Source: Actinomycetes bacterium (GTDB lineage Bacteria > Actinomycetota > Actinomycetes > Actinomycetales > Microbacteriaceae). From it: 64,000 nucleotides of DNA. The position numbers and the translations under genes are program-made. The notes under the pieces were generated by a model. The model was not told the DNA's origin. It saw nothing but the letters and a program-made list of their open reading frames with translations, and did no database searches. The DNA lies in contig JAEWJX010000069.1 in the NCBI GenBank assembly GCA_023386365.1, positions 1 to 64,000 on the forward strand, read 5' to 3'. Shown here in pieces: positions 1 through 7,304 of the stretch (within the stretch, counting starts at the first letter, position 1; every line of letters starts with the position of its first letter).

Positions 1-9
1 GGGGCGGCG

Positions 10-38
10 GGGCGGCCCGCGGGTCCGCCGGGCCGCCC
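10..38 (-). terminator. Probable terminator hairpin after the ABC transporter operon
   Basis: A 9-bp perfect inverted repeat (GGGCGGCCC at 10-18, GGGCCGCCC at 30-38) has a G/C-rich loop that can itself pair. It lies 11 nt past the stop codon of the minus-strand solute-binding protein gene. There is no clear U-run, as is common in high-GC actinobacteria. Confidence 0.5.
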
Positions 39-49
39 GACCAGGGATG

Positions 50-1222
50 TTACTGGCCGCCCTCGGTGAGGACCACGTCGATCGGCGTGTACTCGCCGTC
101 GACGGTCACGCCGTCGGCCTTGAGCTCCTCCAGGGCCTTCTGGATGTACTCGTTCGAGAAGGCGGATTCCGCCGGCTCGGTGGTGATCAGCTCGAGGCCG
201 TCCTGGTTCTTGGCCGAGAGCGCACCCGCGACCGTCTTGTCCCACGCCGCCTGGTCGATGACGCCGAACTCGGCACCCGTCCAGATGAGCTTGTTGACCT
301 CGTTCATCATCCACAGCTGGTGCACGGGGCCCACCGGGAAGGCGGCCTCGGCGTTGGAGGCGATGTCGTACACGATGGCTGCGGCGTACTCGGGGTTGTC
401 GCGGGCGTACAGCCAGCCCTTGGTGACGGCCTTCAGGAAACGCACCGCCGCATCCGCGTACGCCGGGTCGTCGGCGAGACGCTGGGTGTCGGCCCAGAGC
501 GCGTCCTGGAGCATGGCTCCCTCGGTGTCCTCGTAGTAGATGACGTCGAGGTCGTCCATCGTGTACAGCTCGCCGGTGGCGGGGTTGACCGTCTCGAGCA
601 CCTGTGCGAGCTCGTTGTAGGTCATCGCCTGGGCGGCGTCCACGTCACCGTCGAGCAGGGCGTTCATGGAGAAGTCCTGCGTGGTGATCGACACGCTGGT
701 GGAGTCGAGGTCGTCCGCCGCCATGGCCGCGAAGATCTCCCACTCGTTGCCGAAGCCCCACGAGCCGATGCGCTTGCCCTCGAAGTCGGCGACCTCGGTG
801 ATGCCGTCGCCCTTCCACGACACCTGGGTGGTGCCCGACTTCTGGAAGACCTGCGCGATGTCGGTCAGTTCGACGCCGCTGGCTTCGAGGGTGCCGAGCA
901 CCTTCGGAACCCACGCGACGGCGAAGTCGACGTCTCCCGCGACGAGGGCGTCCTGGGGCACGATGTCGCCGCCCGAGGGGACGATCTCGACGTCGTCGAA
1001 GCCTTCCTCCTCGAAGTAGCCCTGGTCGAGCGCCACGTAGTAGCCCGCGAACTGGGCCTGCGGCAGCCACTGCAGCTGCAGCTTGATGGAGGTGAGCGGC
1101 TCGAAGTCGCCGTCGCCGGAACCGGAGTCGGTGTCGCCGCCCGCGCCGCAGCCGGCGAGCGCGAGCGCTGTGACGGTCGCGGCGGATACGAGAGCGAGGC
1201 CGCGCTTGGTGCTGAGTCTCAT
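50..1222 (-). CDS. NMT1/THI5-like ABC transporter substrate-binding lipoprotein
   Basis: A 390-aa extracellular solute-binding protein. The N-terminus is a lipoprotein signal with lipobox LALAGC and Cys25 as the lipidated residue. The segment KLQLQWLPQAQFAGYYVA followed by DQGYFEEEG is typical of the NMT1/THI5 family, which binds pyrimidine precursors, riboflavin-like compounds or related nitrogen heterocycles. It is the last gene of the minus-strand operon with two permeases and one ATPase. Because the same operon encodes a dihydropyrimidinase and a ureidopropionase-like enzyme, the ligand is inferred to be a pyrimidine, hydantoin or related compound. A purine-rich SD (GAAGGAAAGG) precedes the ATG. 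The family call is firm and the ligand is not. Confidence 0.88.
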   Translation of the reverse strand: MRLSTKRGLALVSAATVTALALAGCGAGGDTDSGSGDGDFEPLTSIKLQLQWLPQAQFAGYYVALDQGYFEEEGFDDVEIVPSGGDIVPQDALVAGDVDFAVAWVPKVLGTLEASGVELTDIAQVFQKSGTTQVSWKGDGITEVADFEGKRIGSWGFGNEWEIFAAMAADDLDSTSVSITTQDFSMNALLDGDVDAAQAMTYNELAQVLETVNPATGELYTMDDLDVIYYEDTEGAMLQDALWADTQRLADDPAYADAAVRFLKAVTKGWLYARDNPEYAAAIVYDIASNAEAAFPVGPVHQLWMMNEVNKLIWTGAEFGVIDQAAWDKTVAGALSAKNQDGLELITTEPAESAFSNEYIQKALEELKADGVTVDGEYTPIDVVLTEGGQ

Positions 1223-1248
1223 GCTGTTCCCTTTCCTTCTGTGTTCAG

Positions 1249-1295
1249 GTGGTGCAGGTGGTGCAGGGATGGTGCAGGGGTGGTGCGGGTGGTGC
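1249..1295. repeat. Degenerate tandem GGTGGTGCA repeat between permease and binding-protein genes
   Basis: Roughly five to six copies of a 9-10 nt unit (GGTGGTGCAG with variants) lie in the 79-bp gap between the permease stop and the binding-protein start. On the mRNA they read as CACCACC(T/C)GCA units. They could affect translation or stability of the distal lipoprotein cistron, or be a slippage-generated microsatellite. Confidence 0.55.
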
Positions 1296-1301
1296 TGCCG
1301 G

Positions 1302-2111
1302 TCAGACCGGCGACCGCCTCGTCACGATCCGCTCGAGCAGCGAGGTGACGAGGTAGAACACGAGGCCGATGATGATGCCCCCGACGACGTAGGCCCAGGC
1401 GAGCGCCGCGCGCCCCGATTTCGCGTAGGTCGCGATCGAGGTGCCGATGCCGTCCGATGGCCCGCCGAAGTATTCGGCGACGAGAGCCGCGATCACGGCG
1501 AGTGAGCTGGCGATCCGCAGGCCCGTCATCAGGTACGGGAGGGCGGTCGGCAGGGTGAGGAAGCGGAACGTCTGCGCACCGGTGGCAGCGGATGCGCGCA
1601 GCAGGTCGCGGTGGACGGGGCGGGTCTGGCGCAACCCACGCAGCACGTTGACGAACACCGGGATGAATGCGGCGATCGTCGCCACCGCCTGGCGGCCGAA
1701 CTGGCTGGACGCCCCGAACATGGTGTTCAGGATGGGGGTGATCGCCACGATCGGCACGACGGCGAGCATCGCCACGAGCGGCGCCAGCATGCCGTCCACG
1801 GGACGCCACGCGGCGGCAAGGCCGGCGAAGATGACCGCGAGCACCGAGCCGACGGTGAGCCCGATGAGGGCGTTCGTGCCGGTGACGAGCATGTCCTCCC
1901 AGATGATGTCCCACCGCAGCACGAACTCGGAGCCGATCGCGGCGGGGCTGGGCAGCATCCGGGGGGCGTCGCCGAACTCGACGTACAGCGTCCAGGCGAC
2001 GACGATCAGCAGGCCCACGGCGACGGGCGCGGCGAAGCGAACCCAGTTGGGCAGCTCGCGTTCGGTCGCGCCGGATGCCGCACCGCCGCGCTGAGCCTGT
2101 CGAAGGGTCAT
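1302..2111 (-). CDS. ABC transporter permease (SsuC/TauC-like)
   Basis: A 269-aa integral membrane permease of the binding-protein-dependent family. Several hydrophobic segments are visible, starting near residue 27 (VGLLIVVAWTLYVEF). The cytoplasmic EAA-type loop is recognisable as DLLRASAATGAQTFRFLTLP ahead of the last segments. The start ATG at 2109-2111 overlaps the ATPase stop by 4 bp (ATGA). The first codons (MTLRQAQRG) lie inside a sequence that resembles a dispersed genomic repeat (2090-2107), so the extreme N-terminus may be recent. With the second permease at 2920-3834 it would form a heterodimeric channel. Confidence 0.88.
   Translation of the reverse strand: MTLRQAQRGGAASGATERELPNWVRFAAPVAVGLLIVVAWTLYVEFGDAPRMLPSPAAIGSEFVLRWDIIWEDMLVTGTNALIGLTVGSVLAVIFAGLAAAWRPVDGMLAPLVAMLAVVPIVAITPILNTMFGASSQFGRQAVATIAAFIPVFVNVLRGLRQTRPVHRDLLRASAATGAQTFRFLTLPTALPYLMTGLRIASSLAVIAALVAEYFGGPSDGIGTSIATYAKSGRAALAWAYVVGGIIIGLVFYLVTSLLERIVTRRSPV
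2090..2107. repeat. CTTCGACAGGCTCAG-type dispersed repeat overlapping a permease start
   Basis: On the minus strand the permease begins ATGACC followed by CTTCGACAGGCTCAGCG. In my memory this motif recurs as a dispersed intergenic repeat in many actinobacterial genomes; I cannot confirm that here. A weaker match (CGGCAGGCTCAGGCG) sits at the start of the other permease near 3810-3828. Confidence 0.4.
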
Positions 2112-2923
2112 CGTTCGTTCGCCCGCTCGACCTTGGTGCCGTGCAGCGCCTCGCGCACGGCGGTGACCTTCTCGAAGTAGGCGGGCGTCTCGCGCAGCGC
2201 CTCGTCGCGCACCGGACCCAGGTCGGTGACGATGACGTCGGTGATGCGGCCCGGTCGCGGGCTCATCACGACCACCCGGTCGGAGAGGAACACGGCTTCC
2301 GGGATGGAGTGCGTGACGAAGACGACCGCGGCGCCCGTCTCGGCGGCGATGCGGGTGAGCTCGCCCTGCAGGTACTCGCGGGTCATCTCGTCGAGCGCGC
2401 CGAACGGCTCGTCCATGAGCAGCAGCTTCGGGCTCGCGGCGAGCGATCGGGCGATCGCGACACGCTGCTGCATGCCCCCGGAGAGCTGGTCGGGGTAGCG
2501 GTCGACGAACTCGGTGAGTCCGACGAGTTCGGTCAGTTCGGCGACGCGGGCGGCGCGGGTGGCTTTGCCCACCTTGTGCAGTTCGAGCGGCAGGGCGATG
2601 TTGTCGCCGACGGTGCGCCACGGCAGCAGGCCCGACTGCTGGAACGCGATGCCGTAGTCCTGGTCGATGCGGGCCCGGCGGGCGGGCTTGCCGAAGATGG
2701 TGAGTTCGCCCGAGGTGGCCTGGTCGAGGTCGGCGATCAGTCGCAGCAGCGTCGACTTGCCGCATCCGGACGGCCCGATGAGCGACACGAACTCGCCCGC
2801 GGCGACCTCGAGCTCGACACCGGTGAGCGCGGTGACCTCGCCCGCCTTCGTGGGGAAGATCTTGCCGACTCCGGTCGCCTTGACGGCGAGGTCGGTGGTG
2901 GTGGGGGTGGTGGCGGTGGTCAT
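2108..2923 (-). CDS. ABC transporter ATP-binding protein (SsuB/TauB-like)
   Basis: A 271-aa nucleotide-binding subunit. Walker A is GPSGCGKST, the signature is LSGGMQQRVAIARSL, and Walker B is LLLMDEPFGALD followed by an H-loop in VFVTHSIPEA. The order and spacing match nitrate/sulfonate/taurine/NMT1-type importers. It overlaps both neighbouring permease genes by 4 bp, so the three are translationally coupled. The start (MTTATTPTTTDLAVKA) was chosen because it overlaps the upstream stop; longer in-frame extensions run through the upstream gene and are not credible. Confidence 0.92.
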   Translation of the reverse strand: MTTATTPTTTDLAVKATGVGKIFPTKAGEVTALTGVELEVAAGEFVSLIGPSGCGKSTLLRLIADLDQATSGELTIFGKPARRARIDQDYGIAFQQSGLLPWRTVGDNIALPLELHKVGKATRAARVAELTELVGLTEFVDRYPDQLSGGMQQRVAIARSLAASPKLLLMDEPFGALDEMTREYLQGELTRIAAETGAAVVFVTHSIPEAVFLSDRVVVMSPRPGRITDVIVTDLGPVRDEALRETPAYFEKVTAVREALHGTKVERANER

Positions 2924-3834
2924 GCCGTCGCCTCTCCTCTGCGGTAGTTCCTGAGCGTGAGTCCGATGATGGCCACGGAGCCCGCGGCGATGAGTCCGAG
3001 CACGATGGCGCCGAAGGTGGGGCCCCACGGGGCCGCCGGGTCGCTCGAGGCCTGCCCGGCGAGCTGGATCAGCATCCGGCCGATGCCTCCGCGCATGCCG
3101 ATCGACACCTCCGCGACGACCGCGCCCAGCACCGCGTTCGCGGCGGCGAGCCGCAGCGCCGGCAGCAGGAACGGCACGGATGCCGGCAGCCGCAGGCTGC
3201 GCAGGGTCGACCAGTAGCCGGCCGCGTAGCTGCGCATCAGGTCGAGGTGGATGCGGTCGGGGGCGTCGAGGCCTTTCAGCACACCGATCGCGACGGGGAA
3301 GAACGCCAGATAGGAGGCGATCACCGCCACCGACAGCCACTGCGGCCACGGGGTGCCCGAGCGGTCGATCTGGTTGCCGATCGCGTTCACGACGGGGGCG
3401 AAGGCGATGAGCGGGATGATCTGGCTGAGCACGATCCAGGGCAGCAGCCCCCACTCGACCAGCTTCCACCGCTGCATCAGCAGCCCCAGCACACCGCCGA
3501 CGACGACCCCGATCAGCCAGCCGACGGCCGCGATCCCGAGGGTCACCAGCGCCGCCGAGATCACCGACACGAACAGCGGCGGGGTCGACCCACCACTCGT
3601 CGGCTCGAACAGGCGCCCGAACATGTCCCAGATGTGCGGCATAGCGCGGTCGTGGGTGCGCGGCAGGATCATGACGCCCGACCCCGACTCGCCCTCGATC
3701 GCGCCGATCGTCACACCCTCGGCAGGCCCCAGGAACTTGTACGCCTCCCAGAGGAGGAGCACCGCGATCACCCCGAGCACGCCCCAGCCCGCGGCGATCC
3801 AGCCGCGAGACGCCTGAGCCTGCCGTGAACTCAT
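2920..3834 (-). CDS. ABC transporter permease
   Basis: A 304-aa permease of the binding-protein-dependent family, longer than its partner. It has a first TM near residues 12-30 and then a periplasmic insert of about 70 residues (from GPAEGVTIGAIEGESG) before the remaining membrane segments. The EAA-like loop is DLMRSYAAGYWSTLRSLRLP. It overlaps the LLM gene stop upstream and the ATPase start downstream by 4 bp each. The start (MSSRQAQASRG) is fixed by the ATGA overlap. The N-terminal insert may contact the binding protein; that is inference. Confidence 0.87.
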   Translation of the reverse strand: MSSRQAQASRGWIAAGWGVLGVIAVLLLWEAYKFLGPAEGVTIGAIEGESGSGVMILPRTHDRAMPHIWDMFGRLFEPTSGGSTPPLFVSVISAALVTLGIAAVGWLIGVVVGGVLGLLMQRWKLVEWGLLPWIVLSQIIPLIAFAPVVNAIGNQIDRSGTPWPQWLSVAVIASYLAFFPVAIGVLKGLDAPDRIHLDLMRSYAAGYWSTLRSLRLPASVPFLLPALRLAAANAVLGAVVAEVSIGMRGGIGRMLIQLAGQASSDPAAPWGPTFGAIVLGLIAAGSVAIIGLTLRNYRRGEATA

Positions 3835-4862
3835 ACCTTGGCCGTCAGGTGGTCCTGGAGGGCGGGGATGACCTTCTCGCCGTACACGCGGAGGGTCTCC
3901 TCCTTGTTGTCGTGCTGCAGGTAGCCGGCGAACTGGTGCACACCGATCGACTTCAGCTCCTCGAGCTTCGCGATGTGGTCCTCCGCGGTTCCGAGCAGGC
4001 AGAAGCGGTCGACGATCTCGTCCGGCACGAAGTCGACGTGGTCGTTGTCGGCCTTGCCGTGCGTGTTGTAGTCGTAGCCGGTGCGCTTCTCGATGTAGTC
4101 GGTGAGGGCCTTCGGCACGGCGCCCGACTGGCCGTACTTGGCGACGATGTCGGCCACATGGTTGCCGACCATCCCGCCGAACCACCGGCACTGGTCGCGC
4201 ATGTGCTGCATGGCGGCAGGGTCGGAGCTGTCGCCGATGTAGAACGGCGCCGCCACGCAGAACGTGATCGAGTCGGGGTCGCGGCCGGCGGCCTCCGCCG
4301 CATCCCGCACCGTCTTGATCATCCACTTGGCGATGTCGACATCCGCCAGCTGCAGGATGAAGCCGTCGCCCACCTCGCCGGTGAGCTTCAGGGCGAGCGG
4401 GCCATACGCGGCCACCCACACCTCCAGCTCTGAACCCTGCGACCACGGGAACCGCAGCGTCGAGCCGTGGTACTCCACCTCGCGGCTGTTGCCGAGTTCG
4501 CGGATCACGTGGATCGACTCACGCAGTTCGGCGAGCGTCGTCGGCTTGCCGTTGGTGACCCGCACCGCCGAGTCGCCTCGGCCGATGCCGACGACCGTGC
4601 GGTTGCCGTACATCTCGTTCAGGGTGGCGAACGTGGATGCGGTGACCGTCCAGTCGCGGGTGGCCGGGTTGGTGACGAACGGCCCCACCTTCACCTTGCG
4701 CGTCTCCGCGAGGATCTGGCTGTAGATGACGTACGGCTCTTGCCACAGGATGTGCGAGTCGAACGTCCACACGTGGCTGAACCCGTACTGTTCGGCGAGT
4801 TTCGCCAAATGCACCGTGCGGGATGCCGGTGGGTTGGTCTGGATGACTGCTCCGAAGTCCAT
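3831..4862 (-). CDS. LLM-class flavin-dependent oxidoreductase (TIGR03842-like, F420 candidate)
   Basis: A 343-aa TIM-barrel flavoprotein of the luciferase-like monooxygenase superfamily. Typical elements are the N-terminal strand (MDFGAVIQTNPP), the GFSHVWTFDSH segment and RTVVGIGRGDSAVR. The sequence resembles the group modelled as TIGR03842, which I recall as occurring beside hydantoinase genes and being predicted to use F420. It is co-transcribed between dihydropyrimidinase and the permease (4-bp overlap downstream). It may perform a redox step on the imported compound, but the reaction is unknown. A repeat-like palindrome fills the 37-bp gap before it. Confidence 0.8.
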   Translation of the reverse strand: MDFGAVIQTNPPASRTVHLAKLAEQYGFSHVWTFDSHILWQEPYVIYSQILAETRKVKVGPFVTNPATRDWTVTASTFATLNEMYGNRTVVGIGRGDSAVRVTNGKPTTLAELRESIHVIRELGNSREVEYHGSTLRFPWSQGSELEVWVAAYGPLALKLTGEVGDGFILQLADVDIAKWMIKTVRDAAEAAGRDPDSITFCVAAPFYIGDSSDPAAMQHMRDQCRWFGGMVGNHVADIVAKYGQSGAVPKALTDYIEKRTGYDYNTHGKADNDHVDFVPDEIVDRFCLLGTAEDHIAKLEELKSIGVHQFAGYLQHDNKEETLRVYGEKVIPALQDHLTAKV

Positions 4863-4863
4863 G

Positions 4864-4893
4864 GATCTCGATATGCTCCGCTACTCGATCGGC
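4864..4893. repeat. Short copy of a dispersed TCGATA-hairpin-TACTCGA repeat
   Basis: The sequence TCTCGATATGCTCCGCTACT followed by CGATCGG has the same flanks as the longer copies at 8644-8687 and 19794-19842 but almost no central hairpin. It fills the gap between the dihydropyrimidinase stop and the LLM start. Confidence 0.5.
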
Positions 4894-4899
4894 AAAGGG

Positions 4900-6333
4900 T
4901 TAGATCAGGTACTGCGACAGGCCGCGCTTGACGTAGCGGCCGTCGCCCTTGGTGCCGAGGTACTGGTCGTTCTCGACGATGACCTTGCCGCGGGAGATGA
5001 CCGTGTCGACCTTGCCGTCGATCTCGAAGCCCTCCCACGCGGAGTGGTCCATGTTCATGTGGTGGGTGTCGGCGCTGATGCGCGTGTGACCGTTCGGGTC
5101 GTACACGACGATGTCGGCATCCGCGCCGGGCTGGATGACGCCCTTCGTGCCGTAGAGGCCGAACATGCGTGCCGGGGTGGTGCTGGTGAGCTCCACCCAC
5201 CGCTCCAACGTCAGCTCGCCGGTGACGACACCCTGGTACATGAGGTCCATGCGGTGCTCGACCGAGCCGATGCCGTTCGGGATCTTGCGGAAGTCGCCGA
5301 GGCCGAGCTCCTTCTGACCCTTCATGCAGAAGGGGCAGTGGTCGGTGGACACCATCTGCAGGTCGTTGGTCCGGAGAGCCTGCCACATGGAGTGCTGGTG
5401 GCCTTCGGCTCGCGAACGCAGCGGCGTGGAGCACACCCACTTGGCGCCCTCGAAGGCGCCCCACTGCTCACTCGAGGCACCCAGCTGCTCCTCCAGCGAG
5501 AGGTAGAGGTACTGGGGGCAGGTCTCTCCGAACACGTTCTGGCCGCGGTCGCGGGCCGCGGCCAGCTGCTCCACCGCCTGCTTCGCCGACACGTGCACCA
5601 CGTAGAGGGGTGCGCCGGTGAGCTTCGCGATCATGATCGCGCGGTGGGTGGCTTCCTCCTCCATCTCCCACGCGCGGGCGATGCCGTGGAAGTAGGGGTC
5701 GGTCTTGCCCGCCTCGGCGAGCTGCGCGGCGAGCACGTCGATGACGGGGCCGTTCTCGGCGTGCATCATCGTGAGCAGCCCGGTGTCGGCCGACACCTGC
5801 ATCGCCTTCAGGATCTGCGCATCGTCCGAGTAGAAGACGCCCGGGTAGGCCATGAACAGCTTGAAGCTGGTGATGCCCTCGTCGATGAGCGTCGGCATGA
5901 CGGCCAGCGAGTCGGCGTCGACGCCGCCGATGATCTGGTGGAACCCGTAGTCGATGGCGCAGTTGCCGGCCGCCTTGTCGTGCCAGGTGGCGAGGCCGTC
6001 CATCACCTTCGTGCCGTACGTCTGCACGGCGAAGTCGATGATCATCGTCGTGCCGCCGTGGGCCGCGGCTCGGGTGCCGGTCTCGAAGGTGTCGGATGCG
6101 GCGGTGCCGCCGAACGGCAGCTCCATGTGGGTGTGCGCGTCGATCCCGCCCGGGATCACGTACTTGCCCGTCGCATCCACCACGCGGTCGACGCCCTGCG
6201 TGAGGTCGGTGCCGAGCAGCTGCGAGCCGGGGGCCAGCACGGCGACGATCGTCTCGCCGTCGACCAGCACATCCGCCTCGGCACGGCCGGTGGCCGACAC
6301 CACCGTGCCGCCCTTGATGAGAGTTGTTGCCAT
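4900..6333 (-). CDS. hydA: Dihydropyrimidinase / D-hydantoinase
   Basis: A 477-aa cyclic amidohydrolase that hydrolyses dihydrouracil, dihydrothymine or 5-substituted hydantoins to N-carbamoyl amino acids. Binuclear metal site elements are visible: GGIDAHTHM near the N-terminus, the lysine expected to be carboxylated in TSFKLFMAYPG, histidines in MMHAENG and VVHVSAKQA, and the aspartate in VSTDHCPF. The length is normal for the family. It lies 26 bp downstream of the ureidopropionase-like gene, so the two consecutive steps of reductive pyrimidine degradation are adjacent. The first enzyme, dihydropyrimidine dehydrogenase, is not in the window. Confidence 0.93.
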   Translation of the reverse strand: MATTLIKGGTVVSATGRAEADVLVDGETIVAVLAPGSQLLGTDLTQGVDRVVDATGKYVIPGGIDAHTHMELPFGGTAASDTFETGTRAAAHGGTTMIIDFAVQTYGTKVMDGLATWHDKAAGNCAIDYGFHQIIGGVDADSLAVMPTLIDEGITSFKLFMAYPGVFYSDDAQILKAMQVSADTGLLTMMHAENGPVIDVLAAQLAEAGKTDPYFHGIARAWEMEEEATHRAIMIAKLTGAPLYVVHVSAKQAVEQLAAARDRGQNVFGETCPQYLYLSLEEQLGASSEQWGAFEGAKWVCSTPLRSRAEGHQHSMWQALRTNDLQMVSTDHCPFCMKGQKELGLGDFRKIPNGIGSVEHRMDLMYQGVVTGELTLERWVELTSTTPARMFGLYGTKGVIQPGADADIVVYDPNGHTRISADTHHMNMDHSAWEGFEIDGKVDTVISRGKVIVENDQYLGTKGDGRYVKRGLSQYLI

Positions 6334-6359
6334 GATTCGCTCCTTCGCGACTCGGGCCG

Positions 6360-7208
6360 TCAGGGCTTCGCGATCTCCGTGTACGTCTCGGGGCGGCGGT
6401 CCCGGTAGAACTGCCAGTCGTCGCGCATCTCCTGCACCATGTTCATGTCGAGGTCGCGCACCAGCAGCTCCTCGTGCTCACCCGATCCGCGCTCGCCGAC
6501 GAAGTTGCCGCGCGGGTCGATGACGTTGCTGGTGCCGTAGAAGTTGACCGCCTCGGCGCCGTACTCGTTGTCTTCGAGGCCGACCCGGTTGGGCTGCAGC
6601 ACGAAGTAGCCGTTCGCGACGGCGGCCGCGGGACCCTCCACCTCCCAGAGGCGATTCGAGAGGCCCGGCTTGGTGGCGTTCGGGTTGAACACGATGTGGG
6701 CGCCGCGCAGACCGTACTCGCGCCAACCTTCGGGGAAGTGCCGGTCGTAGCAGATGTAGGTGCCGATGCGGCCGACGGCGGTGTCGAACACCGGGTAGCC
6801 GAGGTTGCCGGGACGGAAGTAGAACTTCTCCCAGAACTTCTCCACGTGCGGGATGTGGATCTTGCGGTACTTGCCGAGGATCGAGCCGTCGGCGTCGACG
6901 ACGACGGTCGTGTTGTAGTACACGCCCGTCTGCTCCTCCTCATAGATGGGCAGCACCGTCACGACGCCGAGTTCCTTCGCGATGGAGGCGAAGCGCTGCA
7001 CGATGGGGCCGTCGGCCGGCTCCGCGTAGCGGTAGTACTTCTTGTCCTGCGTGATCCCGAAGTACGGGCCGTAGAACAGCTCCTGGAAGCACATGACCTG
7101 CGCGCCGTCTTTGGCGGCATCACGGATGAATCCTTCGTGCTTGTCGAGCATGGATTCCTTGTCGCCTGTCCAGGTGGTCTGGCTGATGGCGGCTCGGACG
7201 ACGGTCAT
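6360..7208 (-). CDS. Beta-ureidopropionase-like nitrilase-superfamily amidohydrolase
   Basis: A 282-aa carbon-nitrogen hydrolase. The catalytic triad is visible: Glu in CFQELFYGPYF, Lys in KYRKIHIPH and Cys in YICYDRHFPEG. This form resembles beta-ureidopropionases and N-carbamoyl amino acid amidohydrolases, which release beta-alanine or beta-aminoisobutyrate, CO2 and ammonia. It is the first gene of the minus-strand operon, starting at the ATG at 7206-7208; upstream in-frame codons run into the divergent regulator and were rejected. The exact substrate (ureidopropionate, carbamoyl amino acid or other amide) is not settled by sequence. Confidence 0.87.
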   Translation of the reverse strand: MTVVRAAISQTTWTGDKESMLDKHEGFIRDAAKDGAQVMCFQELFYGPYFGITQDKKYYRYAEPADGPIVQRFASIAKELGVVTVLPIYEEEQTGVYYNTTVVVDADGSILGKYRKIHIPHVEKFWEKFYFRPGNLGYPVFDTAVGRIGTYICYDRHFPEGWREYGLRGAHIVFNPNATKPGLSNRLWEVEGPAAAVANGYFVLQPNRVGLEDNEYGAEAVNFYGTSNVIDPRGNFVGERGSGEHEELLVRDLDMNMVQEMRDDWQFYRDRRPETYTEIAKP

Positions 7209-7241
7209 GGTGGCTCCCTCGTTGTTGCTTTTTGTTATCCT

Positions 7242-7295
7242 GTGCCGTAAACATTTCTCTGACGTTACGCACTGTGACGTAGGCGTAAAACTACG
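7242..7295. promoter_or_regulatory. Divergent promoter region with candidate MocR operators
   Basis: The 96-bp gap between the divergent amidohydrolase and MocR genes is A/T-richer than its surroundings. It holds an imperfect inverted repeat (GTGCCGTAAAC at 7242-7252 and GTTACGCAC at 7264-7272) and a second perfect one (CGTAG at 7278-7282, CTACG at 7291-7295). The GCCGTAAAC and GGCGTAAAAC units also form a direct repeat. MocR/PdxR-type regulators usually bind repeated elements between themselves and a divergent target. Confidence 0.5.
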
Positions 7296-7304
7296 GCGGT
7301 TTGA

